A program made the position numbers and the translations under genes. The notes under the pieces were generated by a model. The model made no database searches and was not told the DNA's origin. It was given only the letters and a program-made list of their open reading frames with translations. Shown one piece after another: positions 1 through 11,745 of a stretch of DNA of 64,000 bases (its first letter is position 1; each line of letters starts with the position of its first letter). The DNA is taken from contig OU862927.1 of assembly GCA_917880885.1 (NCBI GenBank), forward strand, positions 41,381,571-41,445,570. Reading direction: 5' to 3'. This DNA is from Limnephilus marmoratus (Eukaryota > Arthropoda > Insecta > Trichoptera > Limnephilidae).

Positions 1-869
1 GACAAGTTACCGACATTTTCGATAAAACCTATATCGATCGACCATGCTAGATACCCAGGTGTGGGTAGGAATCAGGGAAATGACGAGAATAATCCTTAAC
101 ACGGAATGACCAATTTATTGCACTTGTTGCTCCGTGGCATGTGTTCTAGATTTAACTTTCTGATATATATTTTTCAATTATGATCCAATTACGTTTTCAT
201 TTGTATCTCAATTCAGTCTGAATCTAATAGAGAGTTCCAGTGGTTAGTTTGTCACGCTATATGATAAATTGCCCCTACCCGCAGCGAGGAAACAAAGCCT
301 GGCACAACTTGTCCCGTATTTACTCCCCATTGTGTAGCGCCACAAAAAGAGAATCGCTATTTTATACGTGGCTCGTACAACCCTACGTCTAGGGCTGTGC
401 AGTGTTATGTATGTAAGCCGGGGTGCCCATCCCTCGTGCCGACATTTCGTAGGGTGAATGCGGGCTGTTATTTGACATTAACTTGAGTTTATTTTTCCTG
501 CCGGCGACTGGTGACACCGTTTTATAGAGATTTTTCGCGTTCCGACACTGATGGTTGTTTTAGGCCGGCATTCGAAATGCATTTGCATCACATGCTGGTA
601 GCTGAATATTTAAAGTGTTTAAAATTTGGTGAAACTTCTCGACTATTTTCAATGGGTACAATTTATTTTACAGTATCTGAAAAATGACAAGTTAAAAATA
701 ATAAATTTTTTTCTCCTGAAGTCAAATATAATCTAAGAAAATGGCTATTAGATGGCACTGATGATTTATACTGATGCCCTGCTGCAGGCCTTGTATTCCT
801 AATTGGAATTAACTTTCAAAGGAAATGGAAAATCATTATAATTTTGTAATATCTCATGTATATTATTAA
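1..869. other. Unassigned single-copy-like DNA
   Basis: I see no ORF of note, no tRNA-like box and no match to the repeat families found elsewhere in the window. The base composition is more balanced (about 250-560) than the AT-rich surroundings. Confidence 0.4.
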
Positions 870-1010
870 TTTAATTAAATTAAGATAATATTAGCGAAAC
901 TCAATCCAAAATCTGGAGAAAGAAAAATCAGAAAAAGATATTGGCACCTCTGGGACGCGAACCCAGGACATTTCACTTTCCGGGCGACACCACTGAGTTT
1001 TTAGTTCGTT
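870..1010 (-). mobile_element. SINE-C copy, tRNA-derived head
   Basis: Read on the minus strand, a tRNA-like head with a B-box (GGGTTCGCGTCCC) ends in CCAGAGGTGCC and is followed by the body shared with the copies at 14.3-14.6 kb (a TTTTTCTGATTTTTC-like stretch, an ATTTTGGATTGAGTTTCGC-like stretch, then TAATATTATC). The A-box half is decayed. Family membership is clear. Function as a tRNA is excluded by the weak acceptor and anticodon arms. Confidence 0.65.
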
Positions 1011-1439
1011 TTTAACTGTATCGTGCTTCGACTAAGAACTACCAACATTGTCTGGATTTTCTTAACGCATATTTTATTAGCTGCTATCTTTAGTACGAGT
1101 ATGATTGCAAGATTCAAACCCGAACTAAACGCTATCTATATAGTGTCTAGAATAATTTTTTAACCATTTCCGAATGCAAAACTTATCCTCTACAGATGCT
1201 ATAAGTAATTTTATAAAAATGTTAATAGAGTACACATTGCTCTTTTTGGTTGACATCTTTAAAGGCCGTGCTGTGCCCTAGCATATTATTTTAATAATAT
1301 TGTTTCCTTCTAATCCCTCGGTTACAAGCTTCCGACAGAAGATTTTTATTCGAAGTGATTTTTCTTTTTAAAATCATCGATTCCCTTGATTAAAACCCTT
1401 GCATTATTGCAAAAGATTTAATTTATTTCTAATAAAGTC

Positions 1440-1520
1440 TCACGAACTAAAATTAACTTTATGAGTAAAACCTTAAATTGTAATATTTAATTGAATGAAG
1501 TATTAGCGAAACCCTGTCTT
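1440..1520 (-). mobile_element. SINE-C tail fragment
   Basis: An 80-bp stretch matches the 3-prime part of SINE-C (compare 14236-14300: AACTTTATGAGTAAAACC, then AAATTGTAATATTT, then AAGCGAAACTC). The tRNA head is absent, so this is a truncated copy or what is left of one. Confidence 0.5.
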
Positions 1521-1894
1521 CATTTGATTAAATATAAAAAATATTCCACTGCAACAAAAATTTCAATATCAATTTGCTTATAAACACTCTTACACCATGC
1601 GTACACAGTAAGGTGTTCCAGGCCTATATAGTTTTTTTTTTCAAATATAGATGTAGCCACCCATTTAATTTGTTACACCTACCATTCCTATTATGTGTAA
1701 AAAATTTCAGCCCCCTATCTTATATAAAAGGGGGTGCTCATCGAATTGGAAGTTTCTGACATAAGAAAACATGTAATTTAAGGTTTAGTAATATTAAAAG
1801 TATTTTAGTCAAATAAGTATAAAACGAATTTAAATTTGATCAAAATTTGGTAAAAAAGCAATAATTAACAGAATATTAGTCGCAATCTTTCAAA

Positions 1895-3060
1895 ACTATG
1901 TTTGTTAACTCCTTTTTGAATGTTTCAGTAGAAACATTGCTTAAAATTGCTTTACTTCCTCGTTCTTAGCGAGTATCGTGTTGTTATCTTCAAATAGTTT
2001 AACACCTCTCTCCGCTGTATCATTAACAATACGCAAATTTTTGACTCAGCTTTTGCCTTGAAGGTAATCAACATTGTTATTCCAAGTCTTGGGAGGTAAT
2101 TGCAAGAAAGAGTCCTTGATATCAAGAACTAAAAGCGTTTTCAACGTTCTTTGTGTTGCAAAAGCTTCTGATGTAACCTCTGAGGCAAGCTTAGCAGAAT
2201 CACCTCGTACTGAATGATTACCGCCATCAGAATTTATTTTTTCAACAATGGCCTGTTTCTCTGCATCAGACAGCTTCTCAGAAAACAAGGTAAATGCAAC
2301 TAGTTCATCTGACAAATACCATAAGTGACGCTCTAAGACACCCCTAGCTGCTATACTGATTTCGGAATCAATTGCTTCGTACAATTTTAAGCTATTCCAA
2401 GGTATTAAGTCATTTACTGGTGCCTCTGCTGCCAAAGACGCTTCGATTCAAACTTTGGTGTAGATGATAATTGACAAATCGAACAATTTGTTTTTCTTCT
2501 CTCTTGCTTAGTTTAAATCTTGTTACGATCAAGCGCACTGGTAACGTAATTTGTAAATATGTCACTTGTAGAGAGCTCAACGCACTACAAACTCATCTTT
2601 GGACTTATCCTCTAATATGCTAGTATTACTAGAAGTGCTACTGAAGCTGCACTCAAGTTCTAACTTTTGTTTCGACACCACCGAAGATGAAGCATTACTT
2701 TTAGTATTTCTTTCAATTCTTCAGATCTTTGTTTTCATTTTAGAGAACTTTCTTTGACCTTTTCTAATTTCTTGTCGATTGAGGTCATAATCATCTTACG
2801 TTCTCATCTTTGATCGATGAGAAACACTCTGTCTTCCGCAATTTTTATCAAATTAAAAACGCTTGCCTGGGCAATATCAAAAATTTTGTCTAGTTCTTTT
2901 TTAAACAAATACTCTCCTTTTCTTTGTGCTTCAGAATTTCTTCCTCTATTTTTCTTCAATAGCAGCCAGTTTTTAAGAAACTTAATCAGTTTTTCAATTC
3001 AGTGATTTTATTGTCTGGTCGAAATACTAGATTTACTCAAAAACCAAACATTCAAAACAA
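1895..3060 (-). pseudogene. Decayed transposase-like protein of an uncharacterised arthropod family
   Basis: Three blocks of coding similarity lie in order on the minus strand. About 2990-2815 reads EYLFKKELDKIFDIAQ and then ASVFNLIKIAEDRVFL. About 2800-2570 is a charged, serine-rich linker (DEFVVR just before a stop). About 2520-1900 holds RHLWYLSDELVAFTLFSEKL and, after a TGA, IVNDTAERGVKLFEDNN. From memory these phrases belong to a large uncharacterised insect and cnidarian family that is usually multicopy and probably transposon-derived; I cannot verify this here. In that family the first and last blocks are separated by several hundred residues, so the central part is deleted. Stops and frame changes make it a pseudogene. 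Apparent starts are in-frame TTG, not ATG. Confidence 0.5.
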
Positions 3061-3289
3061 AGTGTAAACCATTTCAACCAACCACTTCATTGTTATTGAT
3101 AATACAATTTATATATATATATATTGATATATAGCTAAAGAAAAGAAATACGCATTTCAAATATTTAATTAAAATAACTTTCTGAAATAAATTACTATTA
3201 CCGCTAGTTCGAATTCATCACACGACAGTTCCAATTTTAAACGAAAATTTTATTTTTTTTAAAATGTTACATAATAATAGGTAACGAAA

Positions 3290-3855
3290 TCATTACATAG
3301 TATAAAATTAAGTCGCTCAAAATGTATGTGCGCGATAATCTTTTAAACTACGCAACGGATTTTCATACGGGTTTCACCAATAGATAGAGTGATGGAAGAG
3401 GAATGTTTATACGTATAATACATTTAAATTATATTAGAGAAAAGCCGAGAAATTTAAAGAAAACATATTTTGTGTGATTTAAAACTGCTGGCGGGCCGTA
3501 CTATAGTCACTTTTGAAATTCGTTCTACGTAAGAAATTGGAAAATAGATGTCCTAGAGTAAGTAGGTATTTGATTTGAATTATTTTATTTGATAAAGTCG
3601 CTCAAAATGTATGTGCGCATAGATCTTTTAAACTACGTAACGGATATTCATGCGGTTTTCACCACTAGATAGAGTGATTCAAGAGGAAGGTTTATATGTA
3701 TAAAAACATGCTTATTATAGTAGAGAAAAGTCGAGAAATTCAAATATTCAATTCAGGCAGCGGGCAGCTGGCAAGCAGGTGGTGTGGATTTTATAAAGGT
3801 TGGGTAATGGCGTTGTATTTCGTTAGCCACAGCAACGTGAAGCCGGGTCTACTAG
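3290..3855 (+). mobile_element. Non-autonomous Helitron (copy H1)
   Basis: It starts TCATTACATAG and ends with a GC-rich hairpin region (GCCACAGCAACGTG then GCCGGG) and CTAG. It is flanked by A on the left and T on the right, the expected Helitron insertion into AT. A second copy with the same two ends lies at 28747-29317. It carries no Rep/helicase ORF, so transposition would need an autonomous partner. The leading GTCGCTCAAAATGTATGTG motif occurs twice inside (about 3312 and 3597), an internal duplication. Confidence 0.8.
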
Positions 3856-6800
3856 TACTTTATAACGTACTTTAATTCATTCCTATTCAAAATAAATCCG
3901 AGTTTATTGAACCAGAGTAACAATCACAGACATACCCTCACCCTAAGTTAGTATTTTTGATGATTTCAAGAGATCACTCAAATATCCAATGATTGCAAAA
4001 TTAAAAACAGTCAAAATACATAAAACATTATTTTCCTCAAATAAACACAAACTCGAGATTCGGGATCACGATGTAATTCGTGGACTGTCGATATTCAATC
4101 TCTCCCAAATCTGAATGTACAAGTGGAATTTATCGCCCCCGCCTTCCATTACCGCCCCTCGGCCGCCCGTAGCCGCCCCCGAGGTATTTTTATATACATG
4201 CCGTTCTGCCGCTTGGAGTGCACAAAGGCTGCTTTATTTATTTTTCAACCGTTTTGAATGTCGGGAAAAGCAAAACGCCCGTGAAATAACTTTGAAAATA
4301 TCGGAAAATACTCTCACGCTGTACATATCTTCAAATATGGCGAGATAATTGGAGAGGATGTGTTCACTTTGAATGACCATTGAGTGCTTTGCAAATATTA
4401 ATTCGAAAATCACATTTTTTTTACTAACAGGGTTAACTGTCCAATAAGTTGTTTTATATAATTATATAAAAAAATAACACTTATTACATAAGACTAAAAA
4501 AATCACCGGTAAATTTATTTTTTTTAAATAACATCGTGCAAATTTTTTTCAATGACCAAGCTACCAAGGAAGTAAAAAAATACTGATTAAAAAATGACAA
4601 AAAATTGTTCATGGAGAGATATATCAATTTTTTAAGTCGGGTCCATAGCTTTGAAATTTGCCTTGACAGTCCCATAACCCATAACAATATTCAATGTTTG
4701 TCATCAACATCATAAATATTGACAATTTTTGTTGTGTTTAGAGCTTCCAATGTTCGACGGAAAACATTTCCTAAACATTCCATCCCGGGTGAAGCGGAAA
4801 GGCAGGCGGGGGCCGGCAGGGGGTGGGGGGAATAATTAATTTTTTGGTCGTGTATGGAGAATTAACGGAACGGCCTTTTGTGGTTAAGTGCAATGAGCGG
4901 GCATAATCACGAGTTTAAATTATTTTTATACCTAAATATAATATAATAATAAAAATATTTAAAAATAAATAATCTAATATTAAATATTTATAATTATTCT
5001 GTTTTTGACGTAAATATTTACGCACCCTAAATTCTTAATGGTAACTTTAGATCGTGTAATAATCGATATTAGTCGGAAATCTTTCCTGATAAATAAATAT
5101 GTATTAAAATATCTGTGTTTTCTCCCTGATGCATCTCTTTTTCATCAGAACGCATTTTAACATTGATATAAACGCCAAAAACGTCAAATTGTGTGTAATC
5201 GCGCGAACTTCGCACCAATCTTTCAACCGTGTTTAGTGTTTTAACAAACGGAGGAGACGCAAAACAAAGAAATGTTTTAGTGACGTTTGAGGGATTATCA
5301 CGTCAAATGTTTTAGCTTTGGACCTGCCTTTAGATAGGCAGGAGGGGGCTGTTTATCTATAGTTTCTCAATGAATTTTGGAATTTTTCCGGCGTATTCTT
5401 AATACATTGTTTATTTTTTTTATCATTTGTGAAAAATAAATACCTCTATAGAAACTAGACAAAATTACCTTTAAAATTTTTGAATCTGAAATATACTTTT
5501 GTGTTTAAAAAATGCAGTATTTTAAGCTTCAAAAACGAAAAAAAGTTGAAAATGCTTAACATAAACAAATTCTATTAAAAGGCCGAGAAAAATTCAAAAT
5601 TAAAAAACAAAGGCCTTTTATATAATGAATTTGGAAGAAAACTTTTATTTAACTTTTTTCTTATTCATACAATTACAAATTATTAATAACTATAGCAAAT
5701 ATTACCCGAGAGTAACTGAAAAAATCTGACATTTTGATTTCAGTTTTGCACAATTTTAATGTTGGTAACTCGAATTTGATATTTATTTACACACGCACAA
5801 GCCACTTATAAAAAAAATATTAATTTTATTGAAGTTTTATTAAATTCACGCGGTAAAAAATAACTTATCTGAAATATTGTATATTTTTGAGTTAACAAAA
5901 TAAAATTCACAACACAACGACATTATAAATACTAAAACTGACAAAAATAACGCAAATAATAATAACTATGCTCAATTACACTGATATAATGGTGAATTGG
6001 TAATTACAAAGGAAATCATGGTCATGGACATTAAATGAATTGTACGTAAAATACCACATGTCGGAACAGAAATTTTCTGGCGAATTAAAAAAAATGTTTG
6101 CTTGCGTAAATCTACCAAAGTTCAATGTAACCAACATAAAAACGACATTATGTTATTAGTAACGTTGCAGAAACACTGTTTAACGGTCACCGAACAGAAA
6201 CGCAGGACAAATAGTTTTATCCTTGATGCATCGAATGAAAATAAGTTTCACATTTTTGTTTTTCGGCGGTACATCCTCATTGCATACCCCTTTGAGGAAA
6301 CTTAGTTATATTTTGTGTAAGTAGTACATCGTATTTTTGTAATACGCCATGGGCCATCAACTGTCATGGAATCAAGGATGCAGCTGTACAACACATTGCT
6401 AGTACAGCTGCATCCTCTTCGCTTGGGTTTTCTGTGAGTGAAATGTATTGCGAATCTGTGAAATGTTTGATTCATAAACATTGCTATTCAATTTGGATTT
6501 TCCCGAAAAATATGGCCCGCCCTATTTATTACGAACTCGGCTTTAAGAATCTTCAAAATGGAGATTTGGTAAAAACCTACATTGCGAATTCAACTAGACC
6601 TTATTCTTTCTAAATAAATTGATTTCGGTCCCTCAGTTCGCACGATTCTTTTGTCAGAATATTAATTTTAACTAGAATATTTAATAGAATTTATAGATTT
6701 TTTGTTTATTTATTGCACTCTTTTATACGTCCATGAGGCTTTATCTAAATTAGCTCCAGAGAGATACCTATAAAAAAAATTGGTTTCCTCAATGCGTTTA

Positions 6801-7054
6801 GAGTTGCAAAAACAGTGGTAGTTATCCTCCGAATGAAACCAAAAATGCTCAAAGATAAACAAAATTTAAAACATTATGAATGCGTTAACATAAATATGAA
6901 GAAATTAAAATATAACAAATATTTAAACATTTTGAATTCATTTGTATTTGATAACAATTTGAACTTGGCAAACTTCAAATGCTCTATGAGCCAACAATTT
7001 CTAACTATCTCATAAACACCAAATTTTAAACATTTTTTTAAATATTACAGTTGA
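3856..7054. other. Unassigned AT-rich DNA
   Basis: No gene or recognised repeat. Two local items stand out: a G-rich tract at about 4797-4831 with several runs of five to six G, and a 15-bp perfect hairpin at 6375-6416, listed separately. Confidence 0.4.
6375..6416. other. 15-bp perfect inverted repeat
   Basis: The arms AGGATGCAGCTGTAC (6375-6389) and its exact complement (6402-6416) flank a 12-nt loop. No TIR transposon or tRNA pattern surrounds it. Confidence 0.6.
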
Positions 7055-7482
7055 CTAGATGGTTCCCGGCACGCGTTGCTATGCCATTTAATAAGGAAAT
7101 TGTTTCTCCCTGCGTGTCCTTTCCCGTTCGTCCCGTTCCTCTTCTGCCTTCCCTTTCTCTCCCGCATCCCCTTCCCCTCTCGCGTTCCACTCCGCCTCCT
7201 CCACTTTCCCTCTCCCAACTCCACTCCCCCCCTCCCCCCCCCTCCCCCCCCCCTCCCCCCTCCAGCATTCTATACATTCAGTCCCGGTACATTCAGTTTT
7301 CAATCGCTCGCGTGCCACCTATTGCAATTTTTTATACAAATTCCGCAATGCCAGAGCTCACCAGTAGTTTTATACAAACCTTGTCCTGACAATAACGAAC
7401 ACAAAAAAATCCAATTTAGTGCATTCGTTCGGAAGTTATTGCGCGTTCATGCATTTCCGCGATTCATTTTTATTTATATAGA
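7055..7482 (-). mobile_element. Non-autonomous Helitron with pyrimidine-rich interior
   Basis: On the minus strand it begins TCTATATAAATAAAAATGAA, a Helitron 5-prime end I recognise from other insects, and ends with a hairpin (GGCATAGCAACGCGTGCC) and CTAG. The flanks are A (7054) and T (7483) on the plus strand. The middle, about 7110-7262, is an almost pure pyrimidine tract with long C runs on the plus strand. The ORFs of 76-136 codons found here in several frames are by-products of that low complexity. Confidence 0.75.
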
Positions 7483-7569
7483 TTAGATATAGTCGTAGAT
7501 AGATAGATGTGGAAGATATATATTTGGATGATAGTATATTTTAAAACAAAGTCCTCCGCCACGTCTGTC

Positions 7570-7908
7570 TTTTTTTTCATGAGTTCCACACAGGAGGCCA
7601 TGAGGAAAATAATTTCCCTCAGGGCCTATGTCGTCTTTGGGAATGCTGTGTGGAGGGGTTTTTTTTAGGGAAAGGAAGGAGAGGAGAGTTCTGGGAAGGA
7701 AAAGGGTTTAAGAGGTGGGTAGGAATCTGGGGTTCAGTGTATCCTGGTCATCCACCTCCAAGACCTAGACAAACCTCACCCCATGAACCCGGGCACCCCT
7801 GCTAAATTTCAAAATGTAGCGAACCACTTGAGGTGACCTATGGCAGAGGTGTTGGTTATCCAATAAAGGTTCCTAGGGCGGCGATACCCATTCCCGCCTC
7901 CCAAATTG
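7570..7908 (-). mobile_element. SINE-A copy nested in a Helitron
   Basis: Tail (poly-T on plus), the block shared with the LINE 3-prime end, the body and the head GGGAGGCGGGAATGGG are all present on the minus strand. A middle segment is missing, as in the copy at 55143. The flanks ACGTCTGTC and TCTATCTGTCTG are compatible with an imperfect target duplication within the Helitron. Confidence 0.75.
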
Positions 7909-8254
7909 TCTATCTGTCTGTTCGCGATAAACTCAAAAATTCGGGTTTTTTATGCGGTTTTCACCAATAGATAGAGTGATTCACGAGGAAAGTTTAGGTT
8001 TATAATTTGTCAAGTTTTTGTGTACATTGGTTGAAATATATAACATATAATGGAGAATGTCTGCATGTGGTGGATAAGCAGGCTGGCAAGCGGGCGGTGC
8101 GGATTTGATTTGTAGGCAAATCTACAGTTTTATGCCGAGGTTGATGAAATTTTGCACGTGTGACCTTTAAAGCAAGAGGAAGGTCAATTATTATTTTTAA
8201 TTTATAAACTAACGTTTAAGACAAGATTTTTATACATAGCACAATGGGTAACAA

Positions 8255-8665
8255 TTATTATAAGCAATAATTGTCAGCCTGAAACACTCATTTACATTGA
8301 AAAATCTTCCGAGAAAAGATACTTGCCGCCAACGGGTCTTGAACCCGTGTCCTTCTGATTGCCGGTCGGATGCTCTGACCACTGAGCTATAGCGGCTTAT
8401 ATAATACCCGCCAAATAATTCAATATATACTGGTGTTTCATTCAACAATCCGAGAAAAGATACTTGCCGCCAACGGGACTTGAACCCGTGTCCTTCTGAT
8501 TGTTTCATTTTTGCACCTAAATTTCTTATAATGTAATAATCAGTAATTGTTGAATAAAACAATCAGAAGGACGCGGGTTCAAGTCCCGTTGGTGGCAAGT
8601 ATCTTTTCTCGGAAGATTTTTCAATGTAAATGAGTGTTTCAGGCTGACAATTATTGCTTATAATA
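8255..8665. mobile_element. SINE-D cluster with a 105-bp inverted repeat
   Basis: Three tRNA-like units sit here. The minus-strand unit 8324-8396 folds as a cloverleaf: acceptor GCCGCTA with its partner TGGCGGC, D arm GCTC/GAGC, T arm ACGGG/CCCGT, and a loop with GGC in the anticodon place. C instead of U at position 33 and the C3:G70 pair (no G3:U70) argue against a working alanine tRNA. A partial minus unit lies at 8462-8501. A plus unit at 8556-8605 forms, with 8255-8362, an inverted repeat of about 105 bp including the downstream body. Confidence 0.65.
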
Positions 8666-8733
8666 AGAGGAAGGTCACTGTCTACATTTGTTTTCGAAAA
8701 CTCTGTGTAAAGCCCGGGCATCGCCGGGACTTC

Positions 8734-11399
8734 AGGTAGTGTAATATAATGGGGAGAGCTTTTGGAAAATATTCAGCAAATTATGTCAGCTACAGTCGGC
8801 TGCAATTTTTTGGTTGTGAGTAATTATGAAAAAAAATCTTGTTTTGACGTTTTGAAAATTCGATAATGATTGGTGAAAACGCAGGTGTTGTAGCGACAAC
8901 TTGTCAGTGGCGACGCGCATGGATTGTGCGGCAAATTATTTGCGACGCGAGTACACAACATGGGTAGTTTATTCCCGTGGAAGAAGGGCCGTAGGCTGCG
9001 TTCCTTGAAGGCTGTGCCGCTAAGGATTTAGCTCCCTCTCCGTGGTACTTCCGGGGTTTCTTCAAGCGATGATTAATAGGACCGGTGCAAAAACATAACT
9101 GTGAATTAAAAAAATCATCTTCGTAATATCTAAACGGATCAAAACCATACAATTAATTGCTTAGGCTTAGGCAAAGCCTATTAAGAAAATACTTAACAGG
9201 GTATTACCAGAGAAAACCAGAAATATGTCATTTTTAAATCAGATTTTAGACGTATTGACTCTTTTCCACAAAAAATTATAAGTGTATTTCGAAAGATTGT
9301 TCTTTTATCTAGCATTCGCATGTTTTAAATTTTGAGAAAAAATGTTTATTTTTAGTATAATAAGGTTATGCCATAGGTCGTTGGCAGATTTGTTAAATTT
9401 TCAAAAAAGATTTTGTATTATACCACACCCATTTCAAATCATATAATCGTGCAGAAAAATAAATCAATACATTATCTGGGTATCGCATGTTTTAGAATTT
9501 TAGTTTTTGTTTAAATAAAATCATTAAAAAATATATACGTACGTGTGTTTCTTGACGAAAATTGGTCCGTTTGTGTATTTATTTGCGCACTTACAAACTA
9601 ATGTATTTCAGATTTTTTACATTGTTATTTAACTTAGACATTATTGAAAAATGATAAATACTTAAAATCAAAGAAATGATTACAAGAAGTACATTATTTT
9701 AATAGTTTTATCATCACACCTTTCAGCATTTTTTGATGTAGGTATAAATTAAAGCAAATTTGGAATGAAATAAAATCGATATTGAGTTATAATTTTAAAA
9801 AGCTGATAAGGAGAATAATTAATCTTTCTCGTTGTAACCGCCCTGCACGATCGTAATAACAACTTTCTACGAAATGTGGATTTTCGGCCGCTGGCTGGTT
9901 AAACGCTCTTAACAGTTAAAATAAAAATGTACTTCACTTAAGGCTGGTGCCATTCCAAAAATGTATTTATTAGGCAACTTAACGCCATACGTATATATAC
10001 AAGCAAACCTCTTCAAATAATGACTGTTTTTGACAATGACCAAACTGTTGGTGATGCTAGAACCAAAGGAAATAATCTCTTACTACTTATGCCGATTAAA
10101 TCAATTTCAATTTTTGGCCAAATAACCCAGTCGGTCATGTCCATTTGATAGTTGTTTGTTTGTTTTTAATTGTTTTAATCTTACCATTTTTAAAAATTCG
10201 ATGGGATTACTTAATCTGTCTATTTGCCCCATAGACATCCAAATTTAATAGACGAGAAGATACAGATGAGGGGTAAAACCAAACTATGGGGGGGCGAAGA
10301 GGGGAAAGATGACCGTGATTCGTTAAAAAATCAATCTGACAGTGTATAGGCATCTCGCACTATAATATCACCATTTAGTTCTTAAAAGAAAAATCTGCTT
10401 TTGAATGAATAGACCTTTTTAAATGGGAGCACGAATTGCTCGCCACGTTATTAACATATTTGTGAAGTCCAAATGCGGCAAAGTAAAGTTCGCCGATTTT
10501 CTCAGAGGAATATTTTGTTTCCGTATTTAGGTAAGACACTTATAAAAATGTTTCATAATTTACTTACCTCTGTAACCAGCGACGAGCTCACGGAGAACCG
10601 CCCACATTCACTGTATCCACATATTTTAGGGTATAGCATGTATAGCAGCTCTCATTTTTGGCGTGTTATTTCGTAAAATGTACGATGTGAGCTCGGCGTC
10701 GGTCAGCACAAGAATGATGACGTCAAAATTTATAGATTCAAGCGAGGCTCTCGTAAGCCCAGCCGGCTCCATGGAACCGGTATGGGAAGGGGGAAATAAT
10801 ACGCTTTTATCACATAGGGCAGGTCCAGATATATTCATATGTCCATGATTTGCCCATAATTCAGTCAACGAACTAATAAATGACCCAGACCCCCCACCAG
10901 GGGCCGAGCCGTGTAATTAATATTCCGCGTAGCTTTAGAAAAAAGTGCAAGTCTTGTTAAAAAGAACTATGTAAATAAATGTCGAGTAAGTACTTATTTT
11001 GAAGTGGAGTACTTTTTATTGATTCAGACCTTATAAATTTAACAATGACTATCTATTTTTCACGCATTATGCTTCAGTTCCAAAAATAATCCGTTCTCCC
11101 AATGAAATCTCTATTGATTTAATCCTTGACTTCCGTAATAAATAATATCCTTCTCCACAAACACCTTCATGTGTGACAACGTTATGATAAACGGCCGGGT
11201 TCTGAGACTAATGGAGCCTTTGATAGTAATATATTAACACAAAAGCGAAGATTCCTCTTAGTATGACTTTGTAGGGGATATTACTTATAAATGGTCTTCG
11301 CGTCCACTTTAGAAATACTTAAAAGCATAGCTCTGTGATATTTCAAAGAGTCTTGTCCATAAAGAGGAGATTTATTTAGTAAATTTATTCGGTTATGTA
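8734..11399. other. Unassigned AT-rich DNA
   Basis: No supported gene, RNA or repeat. ORFs at 8904-9152 (-) and 10626-10868 (-) have no recognisable domain. Confidence 0.4.
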
Positions 11400-11464
11400 A
11401 TTTGAAAGGCGTGTGCGGATGTCTGTCGTCGGATAACAAACACCTCCACCGTTGATCCTCCGGT

Positions 11465-11745
11465 GGGTTTCGCTACATTTGGTTACTTGGCGGGGGTACA
11501 TAGGTTCATTGGGTGAGGTTTTTACATGTCTTGGTGGGGAATGCGTCTGCCCACCAATTGAATCTTTCACTCCAGCCGGATTCTTCTGACCTATCGCTTT
11601 GCACCGCAGTGGGAGGAATGGATTTATAGGTCCATCATTCCTGAACACACTGACCTTCTCCTTCCTTTCCCTAAATAGTCCCTCCATACATCATCCCCAA
11701 GGATGGAGAAGGCTATGGGGGAATTTATTTTCGTCAGAGCCTTCG
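11465..11745 (+). mobile_element. SINE-A copy, 5-prime truncated
   Basis: It starts inside the body (GTGGGTTTCGCTAC) and runs through TTTGCACCGCAGTGGGAGG to the LINE-like tail. It abuts, tail to tail, an opposite SINE-A copy at 11746. Confidence 0.7.

Larger units (their letters stand above)
7530..8733 (+). mobile_element. Helitron interrupted by two nested insertions
   Basis: Helitron-type sequence (AAAACAAAGTCCTCCGCC, then TCGCGATAAACTC, then ATAGATAGAGTGATTCA) is split by a SINE-A (7570-7908) and by the tRNA-like cluster 8255-8665. The 3-prime end at 8703-8733 has a CCCGG/CCGGG hairpin followed by CAGGTAG and T, one base away from the usual CTAG. The 5-prime terminus is not resolved. Confidence 0.6.

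Noticed and set aside
7038..7486. Several overlapping ORFs rich in P/S/L or G/E
   Set aside because: Low-complexity translation of the Helitron pyrimidine tract.
8324..8396. Alanine-type tRNA gene (-)
   Set aside because: Folds as a cloverleaf but has C33, lacks G3:U70, has a mismatch in the anticodon stem, and belongs to a repeated unit; called SINE-D instead.
8230..8562. 110-codon ORF (-) with repeated SVVRASDRQSEGHGFK-type phrases
   Set aside because: This is the translation of tRNA-like SINE heads, a common false protein prediction.
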